Assembly (NCBI GenBank): GCA_023389275.1
Contig: JAEWEN010000082.1
Coordinates: 1-48,412, forward strand
DNA: 48,412 bases
Origin: Bacillota bacterium
Lineage (GTDB): Bacteria > Bacillota > Clostridia > Clostridiales > Caloramatoraceae
Direction of reading: 5' to 3'
Shown here: one piece after another, positions 23,500 to 32,615 of the stretch
Position numbering within the stretch: position 1 is the first letter of the stretch
How the letters are laid out: each line of letters begins with the position of its first letter
Translations under genes and position numbers: made by a program
The notes under the pieces: model-generated
Told to the model about the DNA's origin: nothing
Seen by the model: only the letters and a program-made list of their open reading frames with translations
The model's database searches: none

Positions 23500-25659
23500 T
23501 TGAAAAAATTATTTTTAAATAGAATATCAGCACTATGCTTGGTATTTTTATTTACGATTCCTAACCTAAGTGTTTTAGCTAAAACTACTAGTACTGCGGA
23601 AAAAAGCGGATTTTCATATACACCAGAAGATGCAAAAGTAATTAAAATAGAAAAAACATATGAGTTTACACAAAAAGATGAGGAAATTGGGTATCCACTT
23701 TGGTTTAAAGTTGATTCTGAAAAGTTAAAAAAAGATAAAAGCCATATTGTAGTAAAAGTAGATGGTGAATATTCTAATATTTCAATGTTTCACAACTTAG
23801 AAAGTGCTCAAAATTTTAAAACAGATAAAACCCATTTATTTAAGGAAAATGAACTAAAATATCCAATAGCATGGGATGATAAAGAATACTATGGAATGGT
23901 AATGGTTCCTAGTGATAAAAATGTAAAAATATCAATATCTTCAGAAACAAATGCACCTAAAACATTTATGCCTGAAATTGATATAAGTGATGCTTGTCCA
24001 GCAGAACAACTTTCTGCTTCTAGTAAAGATATTAAAAATATAATTCCAAGTCTTAAAGGAATTAGAGATAATATGTTAAAATCATCTAGTATTGGGAAAG
24101 ACTTTATAAAGCTTTATTATACAGTATCTAAGGATTTAACAGTATCTATTTTAAAAGATAAAAATCTTAGAAATACTTTACTAAAAGAAGCTAAAAACTT
24201 AACTCCTTTCTTAAAAGAAGTTTCTAATGCTAATGTAAGTGGTAAAACAGAGTATATAGTTTCTAAATTAAATATAGATTCTTTAAAAAATATAAAAGAT
24301 GCTATAGGCAAAAATTTAGATAAAGAGTCTAAGGAAAAATTAGAAAAAATATGGAAAGATTTAAATGTTGAAAGCTATGAAAATAAACAACTTGCAACAT
24401 TTATAAATGATAAATTTTTAGGTAGTGGTGAAATTTTAACAGGATCAAATTTAATAATAAAAACATCTACAAGTGTAAAAATAGATGCTATTAAAAATCT
24501 TGTTAATAGTGAACTTAAAAATCAAGGTTTAAAAAATATAATAGATATAAAAGAAGAAAAAGATTTATTTGATAAAAATAAAAAGGTATTTTTAATTAAT
24601 ATTCCATATGTAAAAGATACAACAAATATTAAAAATGCTATAAAAAAATCATCTATAGTAAATTATATTGATGAAAACTATTTAGTAGAAAAAACATCTA
24701 ATGATATTAATTATAAATATAACTGGATGATGGAAAATACAGGACAAGAAATTCCACAGTTTAATGAAAGTATAGAAAGTGGAAATATAGGATCTGATAT
24801 TAATTATAAAGGAATTGAAGAAGTTTTAAGTAAAACAGATGTGAAAAAAGTTCCTATTGCAGTAATAGATACAGGAATAAACTATGAATTAGCTGATTTT
24901 AAAGACGTTGTTGATATGAATAAAGCAAAGGATATTTGTTTTGATGGTAGAGGAAATGTTATGGATGGAGTAATAAGTCATGGTACCCATGTAAGTGGTA
25001 TAATAGCTGCAAAAGCTAATAACCATTACTCTACATCTGGAATTAATCAAAATTCTTCTATAATCCCAATAAGGCTTTTAAATGGACTAGGACAAGGCAA
25101 CATATATGATGTTGCTAAAGGGATTAAATATGCTGTAGACAATGGTGCTAAGGTTATAAACTTAAGTCTTGGAATTCCACCTACTGGAGATCCTGAAGTT
25201 ATGAATCCAGAGAACTATCCAGCAATTGAAGAGGCATTAAAATATGCATATGATAAAGGAGTAACTGTTGTAGCGGCTGCAGGAAATGAATTTGAAGAGG
25301 GAATGAGGTATCCTGCTACTTCTAAATATACTATAGCAGTAGGTGCTACTAATAATAAAGATAATAGAGCAGAGTTTTCAAGTTATGGTAAAGAAATAGA
25401 TGTTGTAGCTCCTGGAGAAAGTATTTTAAGTCTTGTGACAACTGGAGAAAGTGAATATATGAGTGGAACATCTATGGCAACTCCTGTAGTAAGTGCTATT
25501 GTAGGGCTTATGTATTCAGTAAATAGTGATATAACACCAGACAATGTACGTAAAATACTACATGAAACATCTGTAGACCTTGGAGAAAAAGGTTTTGATA
25601 AAGAATATGGTTATGGCCGTGTAGATGGGAAAAAAGCAGTAGAAGCTGCAATTAAATAA
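23500..25659 (+). CDS. Secreted subtilisin-like serine protease (S8)
   Basis: Exported protease of 719 residues. A basic N-terminus and hydrophobic signal (LCLVFLFTIPNLSVLA) end near a Lys after residue 28. A pro-region of about 400 residues of unknown fold follows, then the S8 catalytic domain. The triad is readable: Asp about 457 (AVIDTGIN), His about 494 (SHGTHVSGI) and Ser about 658 (SGTSMATPV). TTG 23500 is preferred because SD GGAGG (23488-23492) lies 7 bases before it; an earlier TTG at 23482 is upstream of that SD. It has its own promoter and terminator, and a role in extracellular peptide supply or envelope processing is inferred. Confidence 0.93.
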   Translation: MKKLFLNRISALCLVFLFTIPNLSVLAKTTSTAEKSGFSYTPEDAKVIKIEKTYEFTQKDEEIGYPLWFKVDSEKLKKDKSHIVVKVDGEYSNISMFHNLESAQNFKTDKTHLFKENELKYPIAWDDKEYYGMVMVPSDKNVKISISSETNAPKTFMPEIDISDACPAEQLSASSKDIKNIIPSLKGIRDNMLKSSSIGKDFIKLYYTVSKDLTVSILKDKNLRNTLLKEAKNLTPFLKEVSNANVSGKTEYIVSKLNIDSLKNIKDAIGKNLDKESKEKLEKIWKDLNVESYENKQLATFINDKFLGSGEILTGSNLIIKTSTSVKIDAIKNLVNSELKNQGLKNIIDIKEEKDLFDKNKKVFLINIPYVKDTTNIKNAIKKSSIVNYIDENYLVEKTSNDINYKYNWMMENTGQEIPQFNESIESGNIGSDINYKGIEEVLSKTDVKKVPIAVIDTGINYELADFKDVVDMNKAKDICFDGRGNVMDGVISHGTHVSGIIAAKANNHYSTSGINQNSSIIPIRLLNGLGQGNIYDVAKGIKYAVDNGAKVINLSLGIPPTGDPEVMNPENYPAIEEALKYAYDKGVTVVAAAGNEFEEGMRYPATSKYTIAVGATNNKDNRAEFSSYGKEIDVVAPGESILSLVTTGESEYMSGTSMATPVVSAIVGLMYSVNSDITPDNVRKILHETSVDLGEKGFDKEYGYGRVDGKKAVEAAIK

Positions 25660-25660
25660 T

Positions 25661-25703
25661 AAAAAAGACTATAATAGAAGTTATTTCTATTATAGTCTTT
25701 TTT
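25661..25703 (+). terminator. Terminator after subtilase gene
   Basis: AAAAAAGACTATAATAGAA is repeated inverted after a 6-base loop and ends in a T run. The next promoter starts only three bases later. Confidence 0.92.
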
Positions 25704-25705
25704 AA

Positions 25706-25734
25706 TTGACAAAATATAGCAGTATAAGTATACT
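25706..25734 (+). promoter_or_regulatory. Promoter of ccdA-tlpA/hxlR operon
   Basis: Consensus TTGACA (25706-25711) and TATACT (25729-25734) with 17-base spacing. Confidence 0.8.
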
Positions 25735-25762
25735 TTTAGATATAACTTTAAAAAGTAAAGTA

Positions 25763-25779
25763 ACTTTATAATATAAAGT
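25763..25779. promoter_or_regulatory. Perfect 17-bp palindrome, candidate HxlR operator
   Basis: ACTTTATA-A-TATAAAGT lies about 29 bases downstream of the -10 box and 14 bases before the start codon. A partial copy (AACTTTAAAAAGT) precedes it. The operon encodes an HxlR-family regulator, for which this is a natural autoregulatory site. Confidence 0.5.
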
Positions 25780-25793
25780 AATAGGAGGAATTT

Positions 25794-26999
25794 ATGGAAA
25801 ATTTGAAAGCTTTTGTTGTGTTTTTTCAAGGTGTAATTTCCTTTTTCTCACCTTGTGTACTTCCTTTAATACCTGTATATTTAGGAATATTATCAAGTAG
25901 CAATAAGGGACTTGGTGATGAAAATATTAAATTTAGAAACACATCACTTTTTAAAAATACTGTATTATTTGTTTTAGGTATATCAACAGCATTTTTTATA
26001 TTAGGTTCATCAGCTAATCTTTTAAATAAGGCTTTAGCTAGTAATAAAGATATATTTACCTTTGTAGGTGGTATTTTTATTATTATAATGGGCCTTTTTT
26101 ACATAGGTGCATTTAAGTTTTCATTTCTTCAAAAAGAAAAGAAAATCAACATGGAAGTTAGAGAAATGAAGGGACTTACTGCATATTTTTTAGGGTTTAC
26201 ATTTAGTTTTGGATGGACTCCATGTGTAGGGCCTATACTTGCTTCTGTTTTAGTTATGGCATCAAGTTCAGATAGCTCTTTTACAGGAAATATATTAATT
26301 TTAGTATATACACTAGGATTTATTATTCCATTTATTTTAATTGCTATGTTTTATAAAAAGCTTACTAATGTTTTAAATTTTATTAAGAAAAATATAAATA
26401 AAATAAAAATATTAGGAGGAGCTATTTTAATAGGGGTAGGACTTTTTATGGCTATTCCAAATACTGATAGTGTTCTTGAAAGATTTTATGAAAAAGATAA
26501 GGTAGAAAATAAAACAGAACAAAAAGTAGAATCTACACCTTCTAATGAATCATCTGAAGAGGATATGACAGCACCTGATTTTGAAGCAATAGATCAATAT
26601 GGAGTTAAACATAAATTAAGTGATTATAAAGGAAAAGTAGTATTTTTAAACTTTTGGGCTACATGGTGCGGGCCTTGTAAGGTAGAAATGCCAGAGCTTG
26701 AAAAGGTTTATAAACATTATGGTGAAAATAAAGGTGATGTTATAGTACTTGGTGTTGCAGCACCAGAGCTAGGTAAGGAAAAAGATGAAAATTATATTAA
26801 AAAGTTTTTAAAGGATAACTCATATACTTTCCCAGTAGTTTTTGATACAAAGGAAAATGAATATGAAATAAGTTTAATGTATTATATAAATGCATATCCA
26901 ACTACGTTTATAATAGATAAAGAAGGAAATATAAAAGTATATCAGCCAGGGGCTATGGATGAGGATACAATGAAATACTTAATAGATTCTGCAAAATAG
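25794..26999 (+). CDS. CcdA-type membrane protein fused to TlpA-like thioredoxin
   Basis: 401-residue membrane protein carrying reducing equivalents across the membrane. Residues 1 to about 225 form a CcdA/DsbD-beta domain with about six helices and the paired Cys motifs FFSPCVLPLIPVYLG and GWTPCVGPI. After a charged Glu/Lys linker comes an extracellular thioredoxin-fold domain (about 255-401) with WCGPC (Cys 292 and 295) and AYPTTFIID including the cis-Pro. This is a natural fusion of electron input and output modules, used for extracellular disulfide reduction or oxidative-stress repair. SD AGGAGG. It is co-transcribed with an HxlR regulator. Confidence 0.93.
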   Translation: MENLKAFVVFFQGVISFFSPCVLPLIPVYLGILSSSNKGLGDENIKFRNTSLFKNTVLFVLGISTAFFILGSSANLLNKALASNKDIFTFVGGIFIIIMGLFYIGAFKFSFLQKEKKINMEVREMKGLTAYFLGFTFSFGWTPCVGPILASVLVMASSSDSSFTGNILILVYTLGFIIPFILIAMFYKKLTNVLNFIKKNINKIKILGGAILIGVGLFMAIPNTDSVLERFYEKDKVENKTEQKVESTPSNESSEEDMTAPDFEAIDQYGVKHKLSDYKGKVVFLNFWATWCGPCKVEMPELEKVYKHYGENKGDVIVLGVAAPELGKEKDENYIKKFLKDNSYTFPVVFDTKENEYEISLMYYINAYPTTFIIDKEGNIKVYQPGAMDEDTMKYLIDSAK

Positions 27000-27014
27000 T
27001 TTGAGGTGGTTTAA

Positions 27015-27440
27015 ATGAAATTAAATTACAATTTAAAATGTAATTTAGCACATGTATTAAATATTGTAGGAGATAAGTGGACATTACTTGTTCTTCATAG
27101 AATTTTTAAAGGAGTTAATATATATAAAGACCTTTTAAATATTCTATCACCTATACCTACAAATATTTTATCAAACAGGTTAAAACTTTTAGAGGAAAAT
27201 CAGCTTATAAAATCAGAGCTTTATACTAATCATCCTCCAAGATATAAATATATTTTAACTGAAAAAGGTGAAGACTTTAAAGATATATTTTATTCTATGA
27301 TTATGTGGGCTAATAAATATTTAGATGGTTGTAATAAAACCTTACTTCATGAAAAATGTGGCCAGGAGGTTAAAATAAAATATTACTGTGAAAAATGTGG
27401 TGAATATACAGAAGAAGTTATAGTAAAGGAAAAAGAATAA
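27015..27440 (+). CDS. HxlR-family winged-helix regulator with Cys-rich C-terminus
   Basis: 141-residue DNA-binding protein. HxlR features are the N-terminal Cys 9 (NLKCNLAHVLNIVGDKWTLL), the helix-turn-helix PIPTNILSNRLKLLEENQLI and the wing PPRYKYILTEKG. It is longer than the usual 105-120 residues. The extra C-terminus carries Cys 106, 115, 125 and 128 (CGQE and YYCEKCGEY), possibly a zinc ribbon. HxlR proteins commonly sense thiol stress, which fits its operon with a thiol-disulfide exporter. It may bind the palindrome at 25763-25779. SD GAGGTGG. Confidence 0.9.
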   Translation: MKLNYNLKCNLAHVLNIVGDKWTLLVLHRIFKGVNIYKDLLNILSPIPTNILSNRLKLLEENQLIKSELYTNHPPRYKYILTEKGEDFKDIFYSMIMWANKYLDGCNKTLLHEKCGQEVKIKYYCEKCGEYTEEVIVKEKE

Positions 27441-27898
27441 TGAAAAAGATTAGTAAAATTATTTTATTTGTAGTTTTAATAACTACTTTTTTAGTAGGAT
27501 GTTTAGCTGACTCTAAAGAAAAGGACAATATAACAGATGGGGAAATAACTAAGTTTTTAAATAATAAAGTAGAGTTAACATATAACGGTGAAAGAGTTGA
27601 TCCTTTAATTGCATTAGTTGACTCTGAAAAAGAAGTTAGTATAAAAATTAAGTTTAATTCTGAAAATGTACCTAAAAAGGTAGATTTAATGAATAAGTAT
27701 TTAGGAGAAAGTGAACCATTTACAAAAGTGGATAATACTACATTTGAAATAACTACAAAACTACAAAGAGGAATGGAATATGGATATCTTGTAGATAATG
27801 TATTAACAGGTGGAATTAAAGGTCTTGATTATTTAAAAGAGGCAGACCTTCAAATAGAAAAGAAAATAATACAAGATGTACTTCAATGTGGATTTTAA
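27440..27898 (+). CDS. Uncharacterised lipoprotein
   Basis: 152 residues with a lipoprotein signal: basic start, hydrophobic core and lipobox FLVGC (Cys 21). The ATG overlaps the hxlR stop by one base, so it is translationally coupled. The mature part (TDGEITKFLNNKVELTYNGE) matches no family I recognise. Its operon mates suggest an extracellular partner or substrate of the thioredoxin domain, which is speculative. A terminator follows. Confidence 0.75.
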   Translation: MKKISKIILFVVLITTFLVGCLADSKEKDNITDGEITKFLNNKVELTYNGERVDPLIALVDSEKEVSIKIKFNSENVPKKVDLMNKYLGESEPFTKVDNTTFEITTKLQRGMEYGYLVDNVLTGGIKGLDYLKEADLQIEKKIIQDVLQCGF

Positions 27899-27914
27899 TA
27901 ATTTATATTTAGAT

Positions 27915-27950
27915 AAAAACTACTACATTTATATGTAGTAGTTTTTGTTT
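27915..27950 (+). terminator. Terminator of ccdA-tlpA operon
   Basis: AAAACTACTACAT / ATGTAGTAGTTTT with a TTAT loop, followed by T residues. Confidence 0.9.
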
Positions 27951-27959
27951 TGCATAGTG

Positions 27960-27987
27960 TTGAAAAAAATAATATATATTGTATAAT
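27960..27987 (+). promoter_or_regulatory. Promoter of small envelope-protein operon
   Basis: TTGAAA (27960-27965) and TATAAT (27982-27987) with a 16-base spacer, 33 bases before the start codon. Confidence 0.65.
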
Positions 27988-28020
27988 TTATTAGGAAAAT
28001 ATGTTATAAGGGGGAGAAAA

Positions 28021-28587
28021 ATGAATTTATTCAAGAAGTACAAAGGTATAATAATATCTCTTGTTCTAGGAGGAATACTTGGTTTTGGAGGATCTGCTAG
28101 TGGATATGTACCAGAGGCAGATTATAACTCAGTTGTATTAAAACAAGAAAAAGTTCAAAGTGAAATAGCTTCTTTAACTACTAATATAGAAAAAGAATCT
28201 ATGGAAGTTGAAAAATTAAAACAAGAAAAGTTTAAAAAAGATGAAGAAGTTAGATTAGCTAAGGAAGCTGAAGAAAAAGCTAGAATAGAAGCTGAGGAAA
28301 AGGCAAAACTAGAGGCTGAAGAGAAAGCTAAAGCAGAAATAGAAGAAAAATCTCAATCAAATGATAATAATACAAGTTCTAATAACGCTGTAAAAACATC
28401 TAGTTCAAAGTCTAAATCACAAAGTAATTCAAGTGAAAAAGTAGGACAAATGGTATGGCTTTCAGCAACAGGGTCTAAATATCATATAAGAAATAACTGT
28501 GGAAATATGAATCCTAATAAAGCAACAAAAGTAACAATTGGACAAGCAAAAGCACGAGGATATGGTGCTTGTAAAAAGTGTTTTTAG
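28021..28587 (+). CDS. Membrane-anchored coiled-coil protein with C-terminal Cys motif
   Basis: 188 residues, probably outside the membrane. An N-terminal hydrophobic segment (IIISLVLGGILGFGG) acts as signal or anchor. A long Glu/Lys/Ala coiled coil (about residues 35-110) and a Ser/Asn linker follow. The last 45 residues hold the small domain VWLSATGSKYHIRNNCGNMN ending in YGACKKCF. That His/Cys pattern is widespread at the C-terminus of clostridial surface or nuclease-associated proteins and may bind metal. The frame extends back to TTG 27979, but AAGGGGGAG precedes ATG 28021. Function unknown; the downstream gene has the same anchor-plus-coil layout. Confidence 0.75.
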   Translation: MNLFKKYKGIIISLVLGGILGFGGSASGYVPEADYNSVVLKQEKVQSEIASLTTNIEKESMEVEKLKQEKFKKDEEVRLAKEAEEKARIEAEEKAKLEAEEKAKAEIEEKSQSNDNNTSSNNAVKTSSSKSKSQSNSSEKVGQMVWLSATGSKYHIRNNCGNMNPNKATKVTIGQAKARGYGACKKCF

Positions 28588-28599
28588 GAGGTACATATT

Positions 28600-28827
28600 A
28601 TGAGTAAAAAATTTACGATAATTACATGTATATTAGGCTTATTTATAGGAATATTTATTGGTAGCGCTGTAGGGTCACAGGGTAAAGTATCAAGCACTCA
28701 ACATGAAGAAGTTGTACAAAAATATAACAGTAGTGTAGAGACTCTTAAAAGTAAAGAGCAAGAACTTGTAAAAATAGAAGAGTTAAAAAATGAATTAGAA
28801 AAATCTTTAAGTGAAGATAATCAATAA
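28600..28827 (+). CDS. Small membrane-anchored coiled-coil protein
   Basis: 75 residues: one N-terminal transmembrane segment (IITCILGLFIGIFIGSAVG) and a charged helix likely to coil (SVETLKSKEQELVKIEELK). It begins 12 bases after the previous gene with SD AGGAGG and resembles that gene's N-terminal half in layout, so the two may form a complex or derive from one another. No known family. Confidence 0.7.
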   Translation: MSKKFTIITCILGLFIGIFIGSAVGSQGKVSSTQHEEVVQKYNSSVETLKSKEQELVKIEELKNELEKSLSEDNQ

Positions 28828-28856
28828 AAAAGAGAGGGTTAATCCCTCTCTTTTTA
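28826..28856. terminator. Bidirectional terminator
   Basis: AAAAAGAGAGGG / CCCTCTCTTTTT with loop TTAAT lies between convergent genes and serves both. Confidence 0.9.
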
Positions 28857-29924
28857 AATTACTTCAATAAGAACTTCCATTGTTCCGCCACAAACCATTC
28901 CTTCTGATTCTGCAACTTCACCTGTCATATCAACATGTTCTATAATAAATTGTCCTTTTTCCTCAGTCATAATTTCACGAGCCTTTGTTATAACTCCTGC
29001 TTCACTACAACCTCCACCAATACTACCAACACTTGTACCATCATAATAAGCAATCATTTTTGCACCTGATTTTCTAGGTACAGATCCTTTAGATGAAAGT
29101 ATTGTTAAGTTAGAACTTGGCATAGATGATTCATTAAGTATTTTTTCAGCAACATCTCTATCAAATTCAGGGAAGCTAAAGCTTCTACCAAATTTAGTAA
29201 TAACACCTTTATTTTTATATAATATAAGTTGAGATACTATTGATATTGCTATTTCATCAGGTGTTATAGCACCTATACTAAGACCTATAGGTGCATTTAC
29301 AGAGTTTAGCTTTTCATCACTATATCCTTCACCTTTAAGTTCTTCCATCATACCACGTACTCTACGTTTTGACCCTATCATACCTACATATGGTAAATCA
29401 TAGTTTAAAATTTTACGTAGTACTAATCCATCATGTCTATGTCCCCTTGTAATAATAACTACAAAATCAGACTTTGTAAGATTTATTCTATCAAAGCTTT
29501 TTTCAAAAGACTCGCATATAACCTCTCTAGCATCTGGAAAGCGATTTGTGTTTGCAAAAAAAGGTCTGTCATCTACAAGTACAACAGAAAATCCAACTCT
29601 AGACGCAAATTCACAAAGAGGTTTTCCAATATGTCCACCTCCAAATATTATTAAACGAGGCTCTGGAACTACAGGTTCTATAAATACTTTTAAATTATCT
29701 TCAATACTTACAGTTTCTACTTTACCTGTATTTAAAGATAGATTTATACCATCTAATAAGACACTAGGTAGATTTAATGGATTTTTTTCTATATCTTCTA
29801 AAGATAGAAGTAATTTTTTCTCTATTTTTCCTGCTCTTTCACTATTAAATCTAAGGTATGTTAAAACAACAGATTCAACTCCTTCATTAACATTGTTTAA
29901 TAGAGCTTTGTATATATTTTTCAA
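28854..29924 (-). CDS. XdhC/CoxI-family molybdoenzyme maturation factor with Rossmann domain first
   Basis: 356-residue cytosolic protein for cofactor insertion (sulfuration or selenation) into xanthine dehydrogenase-type enzymes. Order of parts: an N-terminal remnant resembling the start of a CoxI domain; a Rossmann-type XdhC domain from about 85 to 240 (LIIFGGGHIG, ITRGHRHDG, GMIGSKRR, APIGLSIGA); then a CoxI-like part at about 270-356 (KGSVPRKSGAKM, GSIGGGCSE, CGGTMEV). In ordinary XdhC, such as the gene at 46981, the CoxI part comes first, so this is a permuted form. Start is TTG 29924 with SD AAGGTGA. It lies away from xdh but in the same purine region. Family sure; which enzyme it serves is unknown. 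Confidence 0.88.
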   Translation of the reverse strand: MKNIYKALLNNVNEGVESVVLTYLRFNSERAGKIEKKLLLSLEDIEKNPLNLPSVLLDGINLSLNTGKVETVSIEDNLKVFIEPVVPEPRLIIFGGGHIGKPLCEFASRVGFSVVLVDDRPFFANTNRFPDAREVICESFEKSFDRINLTKSDFVVIITRGHRHDGLVLRKILNYDLPYVGMIGSKRRVRGMMEELKGEGYSDEKLNSVNAPIGLSIGAITPDEIAISIVSQLILYKNKGVITKFGRSFSFPEFDRDVAEKILNESSMPSSNLTILSSKGSVPRKSGAKMIAYYDGTSVGSIGGGCSEAGVITKAREIMTEEKGQFIIEHVDMTGEVAESEGMVCGGTMEVLIEVI

Positions 29925-29958
29925 TTTATCACCTTCTTAGTTTAAAAAAGTTTGTACA

Positions 29959-30828
29959 TTATTTACTTAGTATTTCTACTCCTGTTTCAGTTATAAGTAT
30001 TGTGTGTTCCCATTGAGCTGATAGGGAACCGTCTTCTGTAAATGCTGTCCATTCGTCATCTTCATCAATTACAACTTCAGGAGATCCTATATTTATCATA
30101 GGTTCTATTGTTAAAACCATACCAGGAACTAAAATCATACCTTCCCCTTTGTTTCCAAAGTGAGGTACAAATGGTTCTTCATGAAAATCTACTCCTATTC
30201 CATGTCCTCCAAAGTCTTTTACAACAGAGTATCCATGACTTTCAGCATGTGTTTGAATTGCATATCCAATGTCATCTAAAAATCCAAAAGGTTTAACTGC
30301 TTCTATACCTTTATATAAACATTCCTTTGTAACTTCTACTAATTTTTTAGCTTCTTCACTAGCTTCACCTATTATAAACATTCTTGAAGCATCAGAATAA
30401 TATCCTTCATAAATAGTAGAAACATCTACATTTATAATATCACCGTTTTTTAGTATTATATTTTCATTAGGTATCCCATGGCATATTTCATCATTAATAG
30501 ATGTGCATACGCTTTTTGGATAGCCTTCAAAGTTTAAAGGTGCAGGAATAGCTCCTTTTGAAACTGTATATTCATAAACTAGTTTATCAATTTCTTCAGT
30601 GCTCATTCCCTCTTTTATATTTTTTTCTACTAGGTCTAAAACAGCATTATTAATTTCACAGCTTTTTCTTATTCCTTCTATTTGTTCTTTAGTTTTGATT
30701 ATATGTCTAGGCGGAACAAAAAAACCTTGGTTTTCTAGTTCCTTTAATTTATTATCAAAGTCTATATGACATTTTTTATACTTAAGTCCACTTCCACACC
30801 AGCATAAGTCATTTCTTCCCATATTCAT
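29959..30828 (-). CDS. map: Type I methionine aminopeptidase with N-terminal SEC-C zinc motif
   Basis: 289-residue cytosolic enzyme removing initiator Met from new proteins. The N-terminus has a SEC-C zinc-binding motif (LCWCGSGLKYKKCH, Cys 9, 11, 20 and His 21), seen in a subset of MetAPs and thought to aid ribosome contact. The catalytic domain shows NVDVSTIYEGYYSDASR (two metal Asp), FGGHGIG, TIEPMI (Glu) and WEHTILIT (Glu). SD AGGAGA precedes ATG 30828. It is a housekeeping gene unrelated to the purine cluster. Confidence 0.96.
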   Translation of the reverse strand: MNMGRNDLCWCGSGLKYKKCHIDFDNKLKELENQGFFVPPRHIIKTKEQIEGIRKSCEINNAVLDLVEKNIKEGMSTEEIDKLVYEYTVSKGAIPAPLNFEGYPKSVCTSINDEICHGIPNENIILKNGDIINVDVSTIYEGYYSDASRMFIIGEASEEAKKLVEVTKECLYKGIEAVKPFGFLDDIGYAIQTHAESHGYSVVKDFGGHGIGVDFHEEPFVPHFGNKGEGMILVPGMVLTIEPMINIGSPEVVIDEDDEWTAFTEDGSLSAQWEHTILITETGVEILSK

Positions 30829-31020
30829 TTAAATCTCTCCTAACTTAATATGTTTGTAAAGCATACGCTATATTTTGTTAAAGATTAGGGATATCATACT
30901 ATAAATATAACGCATTAAAGCTTTAAAGTAAATTTTTTTAATTAAAAAATAATCTTTATATTAATTATAGCCAATTTTTATACTTATGGAGTATTTTATA
31001 TAAAAATTATTAATAATAAT

Positions 31021-31048
31021 TTGACCAAACTATATAATGTAGTAAAAT
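31021..31048 (+). promoter_or_regulatory. Promoter of TPR-protein gene
   Basis: TTGACC (31021-31026) and TAAAAT (31043-31048) with a 16-base spacer. It lies where the open frame could be extended, which argues that translation begins downstream at 31102. Confidence 0.55.
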
Positions 31049-31101
31049 ATAGATATAAATGGAAAATATTATATATCAGGTTAAGTGGGAGATGTGGGAG
31101 A

Positions 31102-32289
31102 ATGTTCGATGTTTTTTCTAATGTAAAAGAAGCCAAAGATATAATAAAACAGGCTAAGGATTTTTTAGAAAATAGTAGAGCAGCAGAGGCTATAGGTATT
31201 TTAACGCCACTTTTAATAAAGAAACCAAAGTACTATGAAGCTTTAGTTATAAGGGCAGAGGCTTATTGTATTTTAGAAAAATATGAAAGTGCAATTAGAG
31301 ATTTAAACCTTGCTGTAAAAGTAAATGATTTTCGTATAGAAGCATATTTTTTAAGAGGTCAAATACAAATGCTTGCTGAAAATTATATTGATGCCTTAAA
31401 TGATTTTAATTGTGTTATAAAATTAGATAGAAGAAATGCCCTTGCTTATTTTAAAAGAGGGGCTATTTATTTAAAGCTTGAAATGGAAGATAAAGCTGCT
31501 AAGGATTTTAAATCTTTAGTAAAATTAGTAAAAACAAATCCGCATTATTTTGATATATTTTTAAATACATGCTTTTTATGTGGTGCTTATAACGATATAG
31601 AAAAGTACTCTAAAAAGTATATAGAGCTTTATAGTGATATGCCTAATGGACATTTTCATTTAGGAAGAGTATTATGTACTAAGGAAAAGTATTTAGAATC
31701 TGTACATTATTTAACACATGCAATTAAAAAAGAAGAAAATAACTATGACTACTATTATTATAGAGCGGTTGCTTATTTAGGATTAAAAAAGTATAAAAAG
31801 GCAATAGAAGATTTAACTATTCTTTTAGAGATAAATAAATCAGGTGAATATTATTATTTAAGGGGAGAGCTTTATAAGGATATTAAAGAGTATGATAAAG
31901 CATTAGAGGACTTTAATTTAGCAATAGATTATAATTATAATGTTAAAAAAGTTAATCATCATAAAGGTGAGGTACTTATGGAAAAAAAGCTTTATAGTGA
32001 TGCTATATTTTGTTTTGATAAGGTAGTTGAAAACAAAGACTATAATTTATTAGGTGATATATATAGTAAAAGAGCAGATTGTTATAAGTATTTAGATGAT
32101 TTTCAAAATGCAATAAATGATTATGAAAAAGCAATTAATATAAATCCAGGTGTAAAAAATCTTTATAAAGAGCTTTCAGATACATATTTTAAATTAGGAG
32201 AACTTGAAAAGGCAGTTGAAACATTAAATTTAGTAGATGTTTTTTCAAATATCCGTGGTGAAAGTAGAAATAATTATTCAAAAAAGTAA
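31102..32289 (+). CDS. Tetratricopeptide-repeat protein
   Basis: 395 residues built almost entirely of TPR helical hairpins, about nine. Examples are YYEALVIRAEAYCILEKYES, AYFLRGQIQMLAENYIDAL, YYYRAVAYLGLKKYKKAIED and the last at AINDYEKAININPG. Such proteins are interaction scaffolds. There is no signal peptide or catalytic domain. The frame is open from TTG 31021, but a promoter-like sequence fills that stretch and GTGGGAGA lies 9 bases before ATG 31102. Monocistronic; partner unknown. Confidence 0.85.
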   Translation: MFDVFSNVKEAKDIIKQAKDFLENSRAAEAIGILTPLLIKKPKYYEALVIRAEAYCILEKYESAIRDLNLAVKVNDFRIEAYFLRGQIQMLAENYIDALNDFNCVIKLDRRNALAYFKRGAIYLKLEMEDKAAKDFKSLVKLVKTNPHYFDIFLNTCFLCGAYNDIEKYSKKYIELYSDMPNGHFHLGRVLCTKEKYLESVHYLTHAIKKEENNYDYYYYRAVAYLGLKKYKKAIEDLTILLEINKSGEYYYLRGELYKDIKEYDKALEDFNLAIDYNYNVKKVNHHKGEVLMEKKLYSDAIFCFDKVVENKDYNLLGDIYSKRADCYKYLDDFQNAINDYEKAININPGVKNLYKELSDTYFKLGELEKAVETLNLVDVFSNIRGESRNNYSKK

Positions 32290-32440
32290 TTATAAAAATT
32301 TATAAAAACTATAATAGAAAGAAAATAAGAAAAACTATAAAAATGTTTGAACTTTATTGTATAAAATATACAAATTTTTGAAATAGTATAAATTAATTTA
32401 TAATATATATTTAAAAAGTTAATATAAAAATATTAGTATA

Positions 32441-32486
32441 GAAGAGAGAGTATATAAAAATTTATATACTCTTTCTTTTATTTTTT
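32441..32486 (+). terminator. Terminator upstream of xdh region
   Basis: AGAGTATATAAA / TTTATATACTCT with a 2-base gap in the centre, followed by a T-rich tract, about 155 bases after the TPR gene. Confidence 0.7.
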
Positions 32487-32615
32487 GTTATACAGCGAAA
32501 ATTCAATATTAATTCACAAATATAATGTTTTAAAAAATATAAAAATATATAAAAAAACATTTTACGTATATATATGAAAAAAACATAAAGCGTAAGAAGG
32601 AGGGGAGAATACTAA

